Under the pieces are notes generated by a model. That model was not told the DNA's origin. It made no database searches and was given only the letters and a program-made list of their open reading frames with translations. DNA of 64,000 nt from Rhizobium leguminosarum (GTDB taxonomy: Bacteria; Pseudomonadota; Alphaproteobacteria; Rhizobiales; Rhizobiaceae), in the NCBI RefSeq assembly GCF_002953715.1, contig NZ_CP025012.1:620001-684000 (forward strand). Reading direction: 5' to 3'. Numbering within the stretch: position 1 is the stretch's first letter; each line of letters begins with the position of its first letter. Positions 45,807 to 57,342 of the stretch are shown piece by piece. Made by a program: the position numbers and the translations under genes.

Positions 45807-46026
45807 GCGGCGCCCGTCCCTTGCCCTTTGCGGGAAACTAGCAAGTGCGACTTAAGCCTTGCTGAATCCCTGTTCGGAACAGGTCTTTGATTTCCTGTTA
45901 ACCAAGGCAATGAAAAGACTAGAAAAATGATAGGCGTTGCCTCAAAGTCGCGCCAAACTTGCGGCTTCTGTCACATTACGGCACAAATGCCGGTCTGACC
46001 GAGAGTCCGCATCAAGGGCTGCGCAT

Positions 46027-46071
46027 CAGGGGCCAGCGTGTGAGGGGCCAGCATATGAGGGGAAAGTGCAT
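46027..46071 (+). repeat. three 15-base tandem units giving staggered ribosome sites
   Basis: Units start at 46027, 46042 and 46057: CAGGGGCCAGCGTGT, GAGGGGCCAGCATAT, GAGGGGAAAGTGCAT. Each carries a Shine-Dalgarno-like AGGGG, and each is followed by an in-frame start codon (GTG 46040, ATG 46055, ATG 46070) of the carboxypeptidase gene. Confidence 0.7.
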
Positions 46072-47353
46072 GAGAAAGCTTTTGGCGGCTGTTTTGACCG
46101 TAACGCTTGCCGTTTCGGCGCCTGTTGCGGCCCTTGCCGGAAATGCTTCGCTGATCCTCGATGCGCGGACCGGCAAGGTTCTCGCCGCCGAAAATGCCGA
46201 TACGCTGAACCATCCGGCCTCGCTGACGAAGATGATGACGCTCTATCTCACCTTCGAGGCGTTGAAGCGCGGCACGATCGCCTGGGACACTCCGATCACG
46301 ATTTCGAAATACGCCGCCGCACGGCCGCCGACCAAGCTTGGCGTCAAGGCGGGCGGCACGATCACCGTGCGCGAGGCGGTCTATGGCATGATCGTCAAAT
46401 CCGCCAATGATGCCGCCTCCGCCATGGGCGAGAAGCTCGCCGGCTCGGAAAGCGGTTTTGCCCGGGTGATGACGGCCAAAGCCCGCCAGCTCGGCATGAG
46501 CCGCACCGTCTTCGTCAACGCATCCGGCCTGCCGGACGGCCGCCAGGTCACCACGGCGCGTGACATGTCGACGCTCGCCGTCGCATTGATGAAGAATTAT
46601 CCGAACGAATACCGGCTGTTTTCAACGGCAAGCTTCAATTTCCGTGGCCGAACCGTGCGCGGCCACAACAATCTCATGTACCGCTATCAAGGCATGGACG
46701 GCATCAAGACGGGTTATACCAACGCTTCCGGCTTCAACCTCGTCAGCGCGGTCAGGGATGGTAACCGCCGCGTGGTCGGCGTCGTGCTCGGCGGCCGCAC
46801 CGCCCGCAGCCGCGACGCCAAGATGGCTGGTTTGCTCGACCGCTATCTCGGCCGTGCCTCGTCTTCCGGCGGCGCAAAGCTGGTGGCGAGCGTCGGCGCG
46901 AAAGAAACTGTCGAAGTCGCGTCCGCCGCTGACGCTTCCGATGTTCCGGTGCCGCTCAACGCACCGCGCCAGGCTGATGATCTCGCAGCCAAGAGCCTGG
47001 CTTATGCCGATGACGCCGTCGTCCCGCTGGATCGTCCGGTCGCGATGGACGAGATCCTGAACGCCGGCAAGACGCCAAAGACATCAGCAGAGAAGGCCAA
47101 TGGCGACTGGCAGATCCAGATCTCGGCCGCTCCCAGCGCCGATGCGGCGCGTGCGCTTCTCGCCCAGGCGAAGTCGGAAGCCGGCGCGCCGCTCGTTTCC
47201 GCTTCGCCCTATACCGAGGCGGTCGGGCAGGGGGCCAACAAGATCTATCGTGCGCGCTTCGTCGGTTTTGCCAGCAAGGATGCCGCCGTCTCGGCCTGCG
47301 ATGCGCTGAAGCAGCGCTCCTATGACTGCATGCTGCTGCCGGATCGCGGCTGA
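46070..47353 (+). CDS. D-alanyl-D-alanine carboxypeptidase with SPOR domain
   Basis: A 427-residue periplasmic penicillin-binding protein. After a signal peptide (LTVTLAVSAPVAALA) come the serine-enzyme motifs SLTK (active-site Ser), SAN and KTG (in GIKTGYTNASG). Residues of about 345-425 form a SPOR domain (DWQIQISAAPSADAARALL), which binds septal peptidoglycan. It trims the terminal D-Ala of cell-wall peptides. The ATG at 46070 is the usual start for the signal peptide, but two in-frame starts 15 and 30 bases upstream each have their own ribosome site. Confidence 0.93.
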   Translation: MRKLLAAVLTVTLAVSAPVAALAGNASLILDARTGKVLAAENADTLNHPASLTKMMTLYLTFEALKRGTIAWDTPITISKYAAARPPTKLGVKAGGTITVREAVYGMIVKSANDAASAMGEKLAGSESGFARVMTAKARQLGMSRTVFVNASGLPDGRQVTTARDMSTLAVALMKNYPNEYRLFSTASFNFRGRTVRGHNNLMYRYQGMDGIKTGYTNASGFNLVSAVRDGNRRVVGVVLGGRTARSRDAKMAGLLDRYLGRASSSGGAKLVASVGAKETVEVASAADASDVPVPLNAPRQADDLAAKSLAYADDAVVPLDRPVAMDEILNAGKTPKTSAEKANGDWQIQISAAPSADAARALLAQAKSEAGAPLVSASPYTEAVGQGANKIYRARFVGFASKDAAVSACDALKQRSYDCMLLPDRG

Positions 47354-47436
47354 TCGCCGCCCGGCACTCTGGGCAATCCCGTTCTGGACAATTGTCGGGA
47401 ATCAGCGTCTCCTCCATAAACAAAAGGAGAACCTTC

Positions 47437-47754
47437 ATGCTGCGCCGTCTCGCCGATCAGTTCGAAACCTCATCCGCGGCCTATGCCGCAGCCAATGGCA
47501 TCGAGCGGGACCCCGACTGGTTTCTCTTGAAGCTGCAGGAGGAGGTGGGTGAACTCACCCAGGCCTGGAACCGCCTGACCGGCCGCGGGCGCCGCAGGGA
47601 CCGGACGCCGGAAGAACTCGACCGCGATCTCGCCGACGAAACCGCCGACCTGCTCGGCCACATCCTGCTCTTTGCCCGCCGCAACGATATCGATCTCGCC
47701 GCCGCCATCGAGCGGAAGTGGCGGTTCCAGCCGGCGCTGACGTCGAAGGGCTGA
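47437..47754 (+). CDS. MazG-like nucleotide pyrophosphohydrolase
   Basis: A 105-residue all-alpha protein. LKLQEEVGELTQAWNRLTGR and DETADLLGHILLFARRNDID hold the ExxE and ExxD metal-binding helices of the MazG/HisE/dUTPase-like superfamily. The start follows AAAAGGAG. It probably hydrolyses a nucleotide between alpha and beta phosphates; the substrate is unknown. It begins 83 bases after the carboxypeptidase. Confidence 0.8.
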   Translation: MLRRLADQFETSSAAYAAANGIERDPDWFLLKLQEEVGELTQAWNRLTGRGRRRDRTPEELDRDLADETADLLGHILLFARRNDIDLAAAIERKWRFQPALTSKG

Positions 47755-47773
47755 TGCGATACTGCACAATGGT

Positions 47774-48418
47774 TTAGGCAAGGCCCTCCGTCTTCGGAAA
47801 ATCCGGCTGCATCTCCGGCGTTGCGGAGCGGAAGGCGTCGAGCGGCACGCACCGCTGCTCGACTGCAAGCAGCAGAGGATAGGGTGAGAGATCGTGGCCG
47901 AGACGGCGGGCATTGCTCATCTGCGGGATGAGATGCAGATCGGCCCAGCCCGGACGATCGCCGAAACAGAAGGGCGACGGGCTCTGACGCTGCGCAAGCG
48001 TCTGTTCGAGCGCTGCAAAGCCGAGGCCCAGCCAATGCTGCAGCCAGCGCTTCACCTCCGCCTCGCCGCCGCCGAGGTCGTCCCGCAGGAGATGCCGGAC
48101 ACGCTGGACCGTCAAAGCGTGCATCTCCGAAGCGATATGGGCGGCAAAACCTCTCGCCTGGGCGCGCAGCCCGGGATCTTCGGGCAGGAGGCTCGGAATG
48201 GGGTAGGTCTCTTCGATATATGCGAGGATGGCTGACGATTGCGGCACGATATGGCCGCCGATATCGAGTGCGGGCAGCAGCCCCTGCGGATTGAGCCGGC
48301 GATATTCGCCCGGCTCCAGCGAGCTCACGGAAACGTAGTGATAGGGGATACCCTTGAGGTTGAGCGCGATCCGCACCCGTTCACCCGCCGAATTCTGCCA
48401 TCGCGAAATCAGCCGCAT
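47774..48418 (-). CDS. glutathione S-transferase family protein (zeta/maleylacetoacetate isomerase-like)
   Basis: A 214-residue protein: N-terminal thioredoxin-like domain (NSAGERVRIALNLKGIPYHY, NPQGLLPALDIGGHIVPQSS AIL with the cis-Pro and Gln-Ser glutathione site) and an all-alpha C-terminal domain. SAGERVRIALNLKG resembles the SSCSWRVR active site of zeta-class enzymes, but the second Ser/Cys positions are not conserved, so isomerase activity is uncertain. It is co-directional with the GNAT and tldD genes. Confidence 0.8.
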   Translation of the reverse strand: MRLISRWQNSAGERVRIALNLKGIPYHYVSVSSLEPGEYRRLNPQGLLPALDIGGHIVPQSSAILAYIEETYPIPSLLPEDPGLRAQARGFAAHIASEMHALTVQRVRHLLRDDLGGGEAEVKRWLQHWLGLGFAALEQTLAQRQSPSPFCFGDRPGWADLHLIPQMSNARRLGHDLSPYPLLLAVEQRCVPLDAFRSATPEMQPDFPKTEGLA

Positions 48419-48440
48419 CCCGATCTTCCCAAAGCTGGAG

Positions 48441-48932
48441 TCAGCCGACCTTATAGTGGTAGAATTTGCTGTCCACCGCCATCAGCGGGAAGGAGCGGGG
48501 CAGGGCGCTCTTGGCGATCTCGGTAAAGCCGTTCTTCTCGTAGAAGCGATGCGCGGCGACGAACTTGTCGGTTGTGCCGAGGAAGATATCGGTGAGGCCA
48601 ACATCCCTGGCGTGGGCAAACAGGCGATCGAGGAGCCGCGCCGCCACGCCATGCTCGTGGCCGCGAACCTCAGCTGAGACGAACATCTTGCGCAGCGCCG
48701 CATGGTTGTTGCCGATATCCTTGAGCCCGACCGTGCCGACGATGGCGCCATCCTTGACGGCGACCCAGAACTGCCCCTTGCCGGACTGATAGAAATCCGG
48801 GATGACCCGGAGATCCGGCTGCGCATCCACGGTGATATCGATGCCGAATTCCTCGCGCTGGATCGGCAGGATCACCGAAAGCACGGCATCGGCGTCATCG
48901 GCGGTGAAGGTTCTGATTTCGACGTCCGCCAT
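48441..48932 (-). CDS. GNAT family N-acetyltransferase
   Basis: A 163-residue single-domain acetyltransferase. IVGTVGLKDIGNNHAALRKM is the beta4 strand and motif A start, and EVRGHEHGVAARLLDRLFAHA contains the R/Q-x-x-G-x-G/A acetyl-CoA loop. The C-terminal AHRFYEKNGFTEI is the classical motif B. The substrate is unknown. It lies 16 bases after tldD on the same strand. Confidence 0.9.
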   Translation of the reverse strand: MADVEIRTFTADDADAVLSVILPIQREEFGIDITVDAQPDLRVIPDFYQSGKGQFWVAVKDGAIVGTVGLKDIGNNHAALRKMFVSAEVRGHEHGVAARLLDRLFAHARDVGLTDIFLGTTDKFVAAHRFYEKNGFTEIAKSALPRSFPLMAVDSKFYHYKVG

Positions 48933-48948
48933 GACCGATCCTTTTGCC

Positions 48949-50364
48949 TCAGGTCTGCGTGCCGCCGACCGTCACCTGATCCATGCGCAGATGCGGCTGG
49001 CCGACGCCGACGGGAACCCATTGGCCGGCCTTGCCGCAATTGCCGATGCCGGTATCGAGCTTCATGTCGTTGCCGATCATCGACACCCGCTTCATCGCAT
49101 CCGGCCCGTTGCCGATCAGCATCGCGCCCTTGATCGGCGCACCGACCTTGCCGTTTTCGATCAGATAGGCCTCGGTGCAGCCGAAGACGAACTTGCCGGA
49201 GGTGATATCAACCTGGCCGCCGCCGAAGGAGACGGCATAGATGCCCTTCTTCACCGAGGCGATGATTTCCTCAGGCGTCTTGTCGCCGCCGAGCATGTAG
49301 GTGTTGGTCATGCGCGGCATCGGCACATGGGAATAGCCCTGGCGGCGGCCGTTGCCGGTCGGCGCCATGCCCATCAGCCGGGCATTCTGCCGATCCTGCA
49401 TATAGCCGACGAGCTTGCCGTTTTCGATCAGCACGTTGTAGGCAGACGGGGTGCCCTCGTCGTCGATGGTGATCGAGCCGCGGCGATTGTCGATCGTGCC
49501 GTCATCGACGACGGTGACGCCGGGAGCGGCGACCATCTGGCCGAGGAGGCCTGAAAAGGCCGAGGTTTTCTTGCGGTTGAAATCGCCTTCCAGCCCGTGG
49601 CCAACAGCCTCGTGCAGCATCACGCCCGGCCAACCCGAACCGAGAACGACGTCCATCGTGCCTGCCGGCGCATCGATCGCCTCGAGGTTGACGAGCGCCT
49701 GGCGCAGCGCCTCGTCGGCGCCGTATTGCCAGCTGCCCTCGGCGATGAAATCACCGAAGCCGATGCGCCCGCCGCTGCCATAGGAGCCGCTCTCCTGCCG
49801 CTCGCCTTCGCCGACCATCACCGAGATGTTGATGCGCGTCATCGGCCTGATGTCGCGGACGCGGTGTCCGTCGGCGCGCAGGATGTCGACGACCTGCCAG
49901 CTTGCGGCGACCGAGGCCGTCACCTGGCGCACCTTGTCATCCTTGCCCCTGAGATAGGCATCGATGTCCTGCAGGACCTTGACCTTCTCCTCGAAGCTCG
50001 GCTGGCCGATCGGGTTCTCGTCGCTGTAGAATTTCTTGTTGGTGCCTTGCGGTGCTGCCGCGTAGGAGCCGGAATAGCCGCGTGTCACCGCGCCGACCGC
50101 ATCGGCCGCACGCTTCAGCGCCGCCACCGAGAGATCGCCGGCATGGGCATAGCCGACCGCTTCGCCGGCAACGGCGCGCAGGCCGAAACCCTGTTCGGTG
50201 TTGAAGCTGCCGCCCTTCAGCCGGCCATTGTCGAAGGTCAGCGCTTCTGCCTGCGCATGCTCGATGAACAGTTCGCCGTCATCGGCGCCCGAAAGCGCCT
50301 CAGCCACGTGCTTGCGCATCGTCGCTTCATCGGCATCGAAAAGCGTCAGGAGATCGGTGGTCAT
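48949..50364 (-). CDS. tldD: metalloprotease TldD
   Basis: A 471-residue protein. VMLHEAVGHGLEGDFNRKK holds the HExxxH zinc motif and RRGSITIDDEGTPSAYNVLIE, GMAPTGNGRRQGYSH and FGCTEAYLIENGKVG are TldD hallmarks. With TldE (PmbA) it forms a protease that processes small peptides and degrades unfolded peptides; tldE is not in the window. It starts the tldD-GNAT-GST run. Confidence 0.96.
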   Translation of the reverse strand: MTTDLLTLFDADEATMRKHVAEALSGADDGELFIEHAQAEALTFDNGRLKGGSFNTEQGFGLRAVAGEAVGYAHAGDLSVAALKRAADAVGAVTRGYSGSYAAAPQGTNKKFYSDENPIGQPSFEEKVKVLQDIDAYLRGKDDKVRQVTASVAASWQVVDILRADGHRVRDIRPMTRINISVMVGEGERQESGSYGSGGRIGFGDFIAEGSWQYGADEALRQALVNLEAIDAPAGTMDVVLGSGWPGVMLHEAVGHGLEGDFNRKKTSAFSGLLGQMVAAPGVTVVDDGTIDNRRGSITIDDEGTPSAYNVLIENGKLVGYMQDRQNARLMGMAPTGNGRRQGYSHVPMPRMTNTYMLGGDKTPEEIIASVKKGIYAVSFGGGQVDITSGKFVFGCTEAYLIENGKVGAPIKGAMLIGNGPDAMKRVSMIGNDMKLDTGIGNCGKAGQWVPVGVGQPHLRMDQVTVGGTQT

Positions 50365-50566
50365 GGTATGGCTCCAATGGGCATGCGTTCAGGAGTGCAC
50401 TTACTCCCTAGATAGGGCTCCACATAATAAGGAGTGAAGCCCCGCCGTCGAATTATTCTTTTTTAATGGGATGTGAGCGTTTCCACCGCCTTGTGCTGCG
50501 TGGCGGCGCGGCTTTTTTGCATAATCACTTTGAGAGCTGATTTGTTCGAATGCCGAGAAAATATCC
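50365..50566 (+). ncRNA. candidate small RNA region ending in an orphan terminator
   Basis: This gap upstream of tldD contains no plus-strand gene, yet a good Rho-independent terminator lies at 50495-50518 on the plus strand. A short transcript beginning somewhere in 50365-50470 would end there. I cannot see a convincing promoter and do not recognise an sRNA family. The alternative is a fortuitous hairpin or a site that stops antisense transcription into tldD's neighbourhood. Confidence 0.3.
50495..50518 (+). terminator. Rho-independent terminator without an upstream gene
   Basis: GCTGCG (50495-50500) pairs with CGCGGC (50507-50512, one U·G pair) around TGGCGG, followed by six T. No plus-strand gene ends nearby. 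Confidence 0.55.
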
Positions 50567-50718
50567 GCCCCTCACCCTAACCCGGACGTGCCTTGCGCTA
50601 GGTGAGTGGGGAACGGAGAGGTTGCGGCATATCCCCTTCGCCCCGCGAGCGGGGGTCCGAAGGACGGGTCGAGACCCGTGGCTCGACCCCGGTCGGTGGC
50701 GGCAGCCGGATGAGGGGC
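50567..50718 (+). repeat. dispersed palindromic intergenic repeat, copy D
   Basis: A 152-base copy of the family at 4954-5127. It lacks the CTCTCCCC/GGGGCGAGGGG hairpin block near the left end but keeps GGTCCGAAGGACGGG and GACCCGTGGCTCGACC. It lies 20 bases from the stop of the IalB-family gene. Confidence 0.85.
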
Positions 50719-50738
50719 GGACCCCACGGCAGCCCGCA

Positions 50739-51383
50739 TCACGGCAGGGCGTCGAAACCTTCGGCGAAGCCCTTGAGGTCGACGGGGATGCCGATGCCTT
50801 CTTCCGGGGTCTGGAAGACGATGAATGTTGCCTGGGCACCGCTGCGGAAGGTCTTGAGCAACTCGTCCTCGAGCACGACTTCGGCGTAGCAGCCATCGGC
50901 GAAGCAGCGGACGAAATAGGCGCGGCCGATATCCTTGCCGTCGACATTCAGCCCGAGGCCGTTCGGCAGCAGCACGCCGAGCGGCGCCAGCACGCGCAGA
51001 ATCTTCGACTTGCGGTCGGCCGTCTTCAGCACGACGACGGAAAGCCCGACCTCCGGCCGATCCTCGGCGATGACGTTTTGCATCAGCGCGCATTGTTCGG
51101 TCGCAGCCCCGGCCGGCTTGTCGCAGACGACAGACCATGCGCCATGATTGGACTTTACCGTGCCGGGCGCCGGCGGCTGCGTCTGGCCGGGTGTCACCTG
51201 TTCGACATTCGGTTTGGTGGCGCTCGGCTGTTGCGGCGCCGGAGCAGGGGTCGGCGCCGGCGCCGAAGCGGGGGGCTTGGCCTGTGACGGCGTGGGTTGC
51301 TGCTGTGCGAAAACGGGCGTCGTCGCTGCGGCCGCGATGCTGGCAGTCAGGAGAAGCGACTGCGCGAGGGAACGGAAACCCAT
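50739..51383 (-). CDS. invasion-associated locus B (IalB) family protein
   Basis: A 214-residue secreted protein. A signal peptide ending in TTPVFAQ is followed by a Pro/Ala/Gln-rich linker (about residues 28-75) and an IalB domain (GAWSVVCDKPAGAATEQCAL, RCFADGCYAEVVLEDELL) with two conserved Cys pairs. The family is named from Bartonella, where IalB aids red-cell invasion; in free-living rhizobia its role is unknown. The ATG at 51383 follows AGAGG. Confidence 0.85.
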   Translation of the reverse strand: MGFRSLAQSLLLTASIAAAATTPVFAQQQPTPSQAKPPASAPAPTPAPAPQQPSATKPNVEQVTPGQTQPPAPGTVKSNHGAWSVVCDKPAGAATEQCALMQNVIAEDRPEVGLSVVVLKTADRKSKILRVLAPLGVLLPNGLGLNVDGKDIGRAYFVRCFADGCYAEVVLEDELLKTFRSGAQATFIVFQTPEEGIGIPVDLKGFAEGFDALP

Positions 51384-51720
51384 GGAAACCTCTGGATATC
51401 GAATCATTGCGGCTATTGTTGAAGCTGCCCACCAAAAATGAAAAGCCCCACCCCGTGAAAACCGGGGGACTGCGGCGGAAATTGGACCTTTGCGAAATAA
51501 TGTGTCGCGCGCGGATTGGCCGGAAAGCCGATTTTTCATATGCTGATGAAAAACTTGGGATGTTTTGCCGTTCTGACCTGCCTATGCTTTGAGCAAAAAT
51601 GCCGCATAGACAATTGCTCTGACCTGTTGCGGCAAATGCCAAACTGTGGTTTGAAGCGCTGAAGATGGCAAGGATTCTGCGTTCTATTTTGCAGGTCAAG
51701 CGCTCGAGGGAGATAATAAG
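51384..51720. promoter_or_regulatory. 337-base promoter region between ialB-like gene and cox operon
   Basis: No gene is seen in this gap. It must hold the promoters for the divergent IalB-family gene and the cytochrome oxidase operon. I cannot point to convincing -35/-10 boxes or regulator sites. Confidence 0.4.
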
Positions 51721-54326
<2,606 letters not shown>

Positions 54327-54337
54327 TTTGCGCGGAC

Positions 54338-54370
54338 ATCAGGACGCCGCTTTCGATACGGCGTCCTGAT
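54338..54370 (+). promoter_or_regulatory. intercistronic hairpin between coxA and ctaB
   Basis: ATCAGGACGCCG and CGGCGTCCTGAT form a perfect 12-base stem around a 9-base loop, starting 12 bases after the coxA stop. No T-run follows (GGTAAG), so it is not a plain terminator. It may protect the 3' end of a coxBA message. Confidence 0.65.
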
Positions 54371-54390
54371 GGTAAGACATTCAGGACAGA

Positions 54391-55344
54391 ATGATGACGG
54401 TCATCGACAATCACGAGGTGCTTGCAAAGGACGGCGAATTGTCGGAAGCGAGTGCGCGCGATTATTTCGAATTGTTGAAGCCACGGGTGATGTCGCTCGT
54501 GGTCTTCACTGCCTTTGCCGGTCTCGTGCTGGCGCCGGGCCACATCCATCCCGTCCTCGGCCTGATCGCCATTCTCTGTATCGCCGTCGGCGCCGGAGCC
54601 TCCGGCGCGCTGAACATGTGGTATGACGCCGATATCGACGCGATCATGAGCCGCACCGCCAACCGTCCGATCCCGGCCGGCCGCATCGCGCCTTCCGAGG
54701 CGCTCGCCTTCGGCCTGGTGCTGTCAGGCTTCTCGGTGGTGATCCTCGGCCTGGCCGTCAACTGGCTCTCGGCCGGCATCCTCGCCTTCACCATCTTCTT
54801 CTATGCCGTGGTCTACACCATGTGGCTGAAGCGCTCGACGCCGCAGAACATCGTCATCGGCGGCGCTGCCGGCGCCTTCCCGCCGATGATCGGCTGGGCT
54901 TGCGTGACCAACAGCGTGACGATCGAGAGCACCGTTCTCTTCCTCATCATCTTCCTGTGGACGCCGGCGCATTTCTGGGCGCTTGCCCTCTTCAAGATGC
55001 GCGATTACGAGGCCGTCGGCGTGCCGATGCTGCCGAACGTCGCCGGCGAACGGGTGACCAAGCATCAGATCGTCGCCTATGCGGTGCTGACCGCCGTCTG
55101 TGCGGTGTTGCCGTCCTTCCTCGGTTTCGCGAGCCTCGGTTATGGCCTTGTCGCGGCCGCCCTCGGCGCGATCTTCATATACTGTTCCATCGCCGTCTGG
55201 CGCATGCCCGACGGCGATGTGAAGATGATCCCGGCGAAGAAGCTCTTCGGCTTCTCGATCTTCTATCTCTTCGCCGTGTTCTCCGCCTTGATGATCGACC
55301 GGCTGGCCTCGCTGCTGGTCTCGCATACGGGAGGTTGGTTCTGA
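54391..55344 (+). CDS. ctaB: protoheme IX farnesyltransferase (heme O synthase)
   Basis: A 317-residue UbiA-family prenyltransferase with about nine membrane helices. The first Asp-rich motif is [19 protein letters not shown], and the second region is [18 protein letters not shown]. It adds the farnesyl group to heme b to make heme O, the precursor of heme A in the oxidase. Two adjacent ATG codons can start it. It follows coxA by 64 bases holding a hairpin. Confidence 0.96.
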   Translation: MMTVIDNHEVLAKDGELSEASARDYFELLKPRVMSLVVFTAFAGLVLAPGHIHPVLGLIAILCIAVGAGASGALNMWYDADIDAIMSRTANRPIPAGRIAPSEALAFGLVLSGFSVVILGLAVNWLSAGILAFTIFFYAVVYTMWLKRSTPQNIVIGGAAGAFPPMIGWACVTNSVTIESTVLFLIIFLWTPAHFWALALFKMRDYEAVGVPMLPNVAGERVTKHQIVAYAVLTAVCAVLPSFLGFASLGYGLVAAALGAIFIYCSIAVWRMPDGDVKMIPAKKLFGFSIFYLFAVFSALMIDRLASLLVSHTGGWF

Positions 55345-55484
55345 TGGAATTGGTCAAGCTCACGGAAAAGCAGCTCAAGTCGCGCCGCAACCGCAACGTC
55401 GCGCTGGGGCTGGTGCTGGCCGGCCTCGTCGTTCTCTTCTACGTGATGGCAATCGTGAAGATCGGCGGGGGAACGGCGGGATGA
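55344..55484 (+). CDS. small cox-operon membrane protein (CoxF-like)
   Basis: A 46-residue protein ([20 protein letters not shown], then a single membrane helix [20 protein letters not shown]). Its ATG overlaps the ctaB stop by one base and its stop overlaps the ctaG start by four, so translation is coupled on both sides. Small proteins at this place in alphaproteobacterial cox operons are called CoxF and are thought to help assembly; the role is not proven. Confidence 0.85.
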   Translation: MELVKLTEKQLKSRRNRNVALGLVLAGLVVLFYVMAIVKIGGGTAG

Positions 55485-56089
55485 GCGAAAACGCCGATAC
55501 ACCGAAAAAGCCCGGCCGCAACAACGGCGCCGTCGTGATGATGTGCCTGAGCTTCGTCTTCGGCATGGGCGCGATGAGCTATGCCGCCGTGCCGCTTTAT
55601 CGCATCTTCTGCCAGGTGACCGGCTATAACGGCACGACGCAGCGCGTCGACCAGATGTCGAGCGTGGTGCTCGATCGCACGATGCGCGTCACCTTCGACG
55701 CCAATGTCGCGCCCGGCCTGCAATGGGAATTCAAGCCGGTCCAGCGCGAGGTCAATCCGAAGATCGGCGAGACCATCCAGGTCAATTTCACCGCCGAGAA
55801 TCGTTCGAACGAAACCCAGCGCGGCCAGGCGGTTTTCAACGTCACGCCGGGCGAAGCGGGCGTCTATTTCAACAAGGTGCAATGTTTCTGCTTTACGGAA
55901 ACGGACCTGAAGCCCGGCGAGAAGCTCGACATGCCGGTCGTGTTCTACATCGATCCTGAAATCGTCAAGGCCGTGGAATCCAGGGATATCCACACGGTCA
56001 CGCTGTCATATACGTTCTACCCGAAAGAGGGTCCGAAGCCGGTGGCTTCGAATGAGGGTGGAGCGGAGAAGATTGAAAAGAAACTTTGA
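55481..56089 (+). CDS. ctaG: cytochrome c oxidase assembly protein CtaG (Cox11)
   Basis: A 202-residue protein with one N-terminal membrane helix ([20 protein letters not shown]) and a periplasmic beta domain. VQCFCFTE carries the copper-binding Cys pair, and [16 protein letters not shown] provides the third conserved Cys. It delivers copper to the CuB site of subunit I. The ATG overlaps the preceding small gene by 4 bases. Confidence 0.97.
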   Translation: MSENADTPKKPGRNNGAVVMMCLSFVFGMGAMSYAAVPLYRIFCQVTGYNGTTQRVDQMSSVVLDRTMRVTFDANVAPGLQWEFKPVQREVNPKIGETIQVNFTAENRSNETQRGQAVFNVTPGEAGVYFNKVQCFCFTETDLKPGEKLDMPVVFYIDPEIVKAVESRDIHTVTLSYTFYPKEGPKPVASNEGGAEKIEKKL

Positions 56090-56150
56090 TCAAGGCTCGT
56101 TTCCGGCTATGCCGGGAGCGGAGTGAAGGAAGACATCCGGGGATAACGAC

Positions 56151-57029
56151 ATGGCCGATGCTCACCAGAAGAATCACGACTATCACATCATCGATCCGAG
56201 CCCGTGGCCGATTCTCGCCTCGCTCGGCGCCTTCATCATGGCGATCGGCGGCGTCTGCTACATGCGTTATCTCAACGGCGGCTCGTTCAAGGTCGCCGGC
56301 GCGGAGCTCGCCAATCCCTGGCTCTTCTACATCGGCTTCGCGCTGGTGCTCTACGTCATGTACGGCTGGTGGGCCGATACGGTGAAGGAAGCCCATGAGG
56401 GCGCCCACACCCGCGTCGTCTCGCTGCACCTGCGCTACGGCATGATCATGTTCATCGCTTCGGAAGTGATGTTCTTCGTCGCCTGGTTCTGGGCCTATTT
56501 CGACGCCAGCCTCTATCCGAACGAAGCGATCCAGGCCTCGCGGCTGCTCTATACCGGCGGCACCTGGCCGCCGAAGGGCATCGAGGTCCTCGATCCCTGG
56601 CACCTGCCGATCTACAACACCGTCATCCTGCTCCTGTCGGGCACGACGGTGACCTGGGCGCACCATGCGCTGCTGCACAACGACCGCAAGGGCCTGATCC
56701 AGGGCCTGACGCTGACGGTGGTGCTCGGCGTGTTGTTCTCTTCCGTCCAGGCCTATGAATATGCTCATGCGCCCTTCGCCTTCAAGAATTCGATCTACGG
56801 CGCGACCTTTTTCATGGCGACCGGCTTCCACGGTTTCCACGTCCTCGTCGGCACGATCTTCCTGGGTGTCTGCCTGATCCGTGCGCTGCGCGGCGACTTC
56901 ACCCCGAAGCAGCATTTCGGCTTCGAGGCGGCAGCCTGGTACTGGCACTTCGTCGACGTCGTCTGGCTGTTCCTGTTCTTCTGCATCTACGTCTGGGGCG
57001 GCTGGGGCGCACCCCTCGCGGCCGGCTGA
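56151..57029 (+). CDS. coxC: cytochrome c oxidase subunit III
   Basis: A 292-residue membrane protein with seven helices. Conserved parts are HDYHIIDPSPWPILAS, SEVMFFVAWFWAYFD and HFGFEAAAWYWHFVDVVWLF, the last with the Glu/His region at the lipid pocket. It supports proton uptake and stability of the oxidase. A Rho-independent terminator follows, ending the operon. Confidence 0.97.
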   Translation: MADAHQKNHDYHIIDPSPWPILASLGAFIMAIGGVCYMRYLNGGSFKVAGAELANPWLFYIGFALVLYVMYGWWADTVKEAHEGAHTRVVSLHLRYGMIMFIASEVMFFVAWFWAYFDASLYPNEAIQASRLLYTGGTWPPKGIEVLDPWHLPIYNTVILLLSGTTVTWAHHALLHNDRKGLIQGLTLTVVLGVLFSSVQAYEYAHAPFAFKNSIYGATFFMATGFHGFHVLVGTIFLGVCLIRALRGDFTPKQHFGFEAAAWYWHFVDVVWLFLFFCIYVWGGWGAPLAAG

Positions 57030-57050
57030 TCGGAACCATAGTCAAGCAAA

Positions 57051-57077
57051 AGGCGGGCCTCGTGCCCGCCTTTTTTG
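57051..57077 (+). terminator. Rho-independent terminator of the cox operon
   Basis: AGGCGGGC (57051-57058) pairs perfectly with GCCCGCCT (57064-57071), followed by a run of T, 21 bases after the coxC stop. Confidence 0.9.
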
Positions 57078-57137
57078 TTGGCAAATCTCGTCCTTTACCC
57101 GGCCCGTGCCACGGCGGTTCAGTTCGCGCTCGTGGCT

Positions 57138-57285
57138 GCCCCTCACCCTAACCCTCTCCCCGTAAAAAACGGGGAGAGGGGACGTGCCAAACGCAGCGCC
57201 GAGATTGAGGGAAGCCGGTGCGGCATAGTCCCTTCGCCCCGCGAGCGGGGGTCCGAAGGACGGTGCCGGCAGCCGGATGAGGGGC
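57138..57285 (+). repeat. dispersed palindromic intergenic repeat, copy E
   Basis: A 148-base copy of the family at 4954-5127, bounded by GCCCCTC and GAGGGGC. It keeps the CCCTCTCCCCGT hairpin but lacks the GACCCGTGGCTCGACC block. It separates the cox operon from the convergent phosphotransferase-like gene. Confidence 0.85.
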
Positions 57286-57342
57286 TGGCAGCGGCAATCT
57301 CCTGGCTGAGGTTAGGACCCCTTCGAGCTAGCTCTTTTCGGC

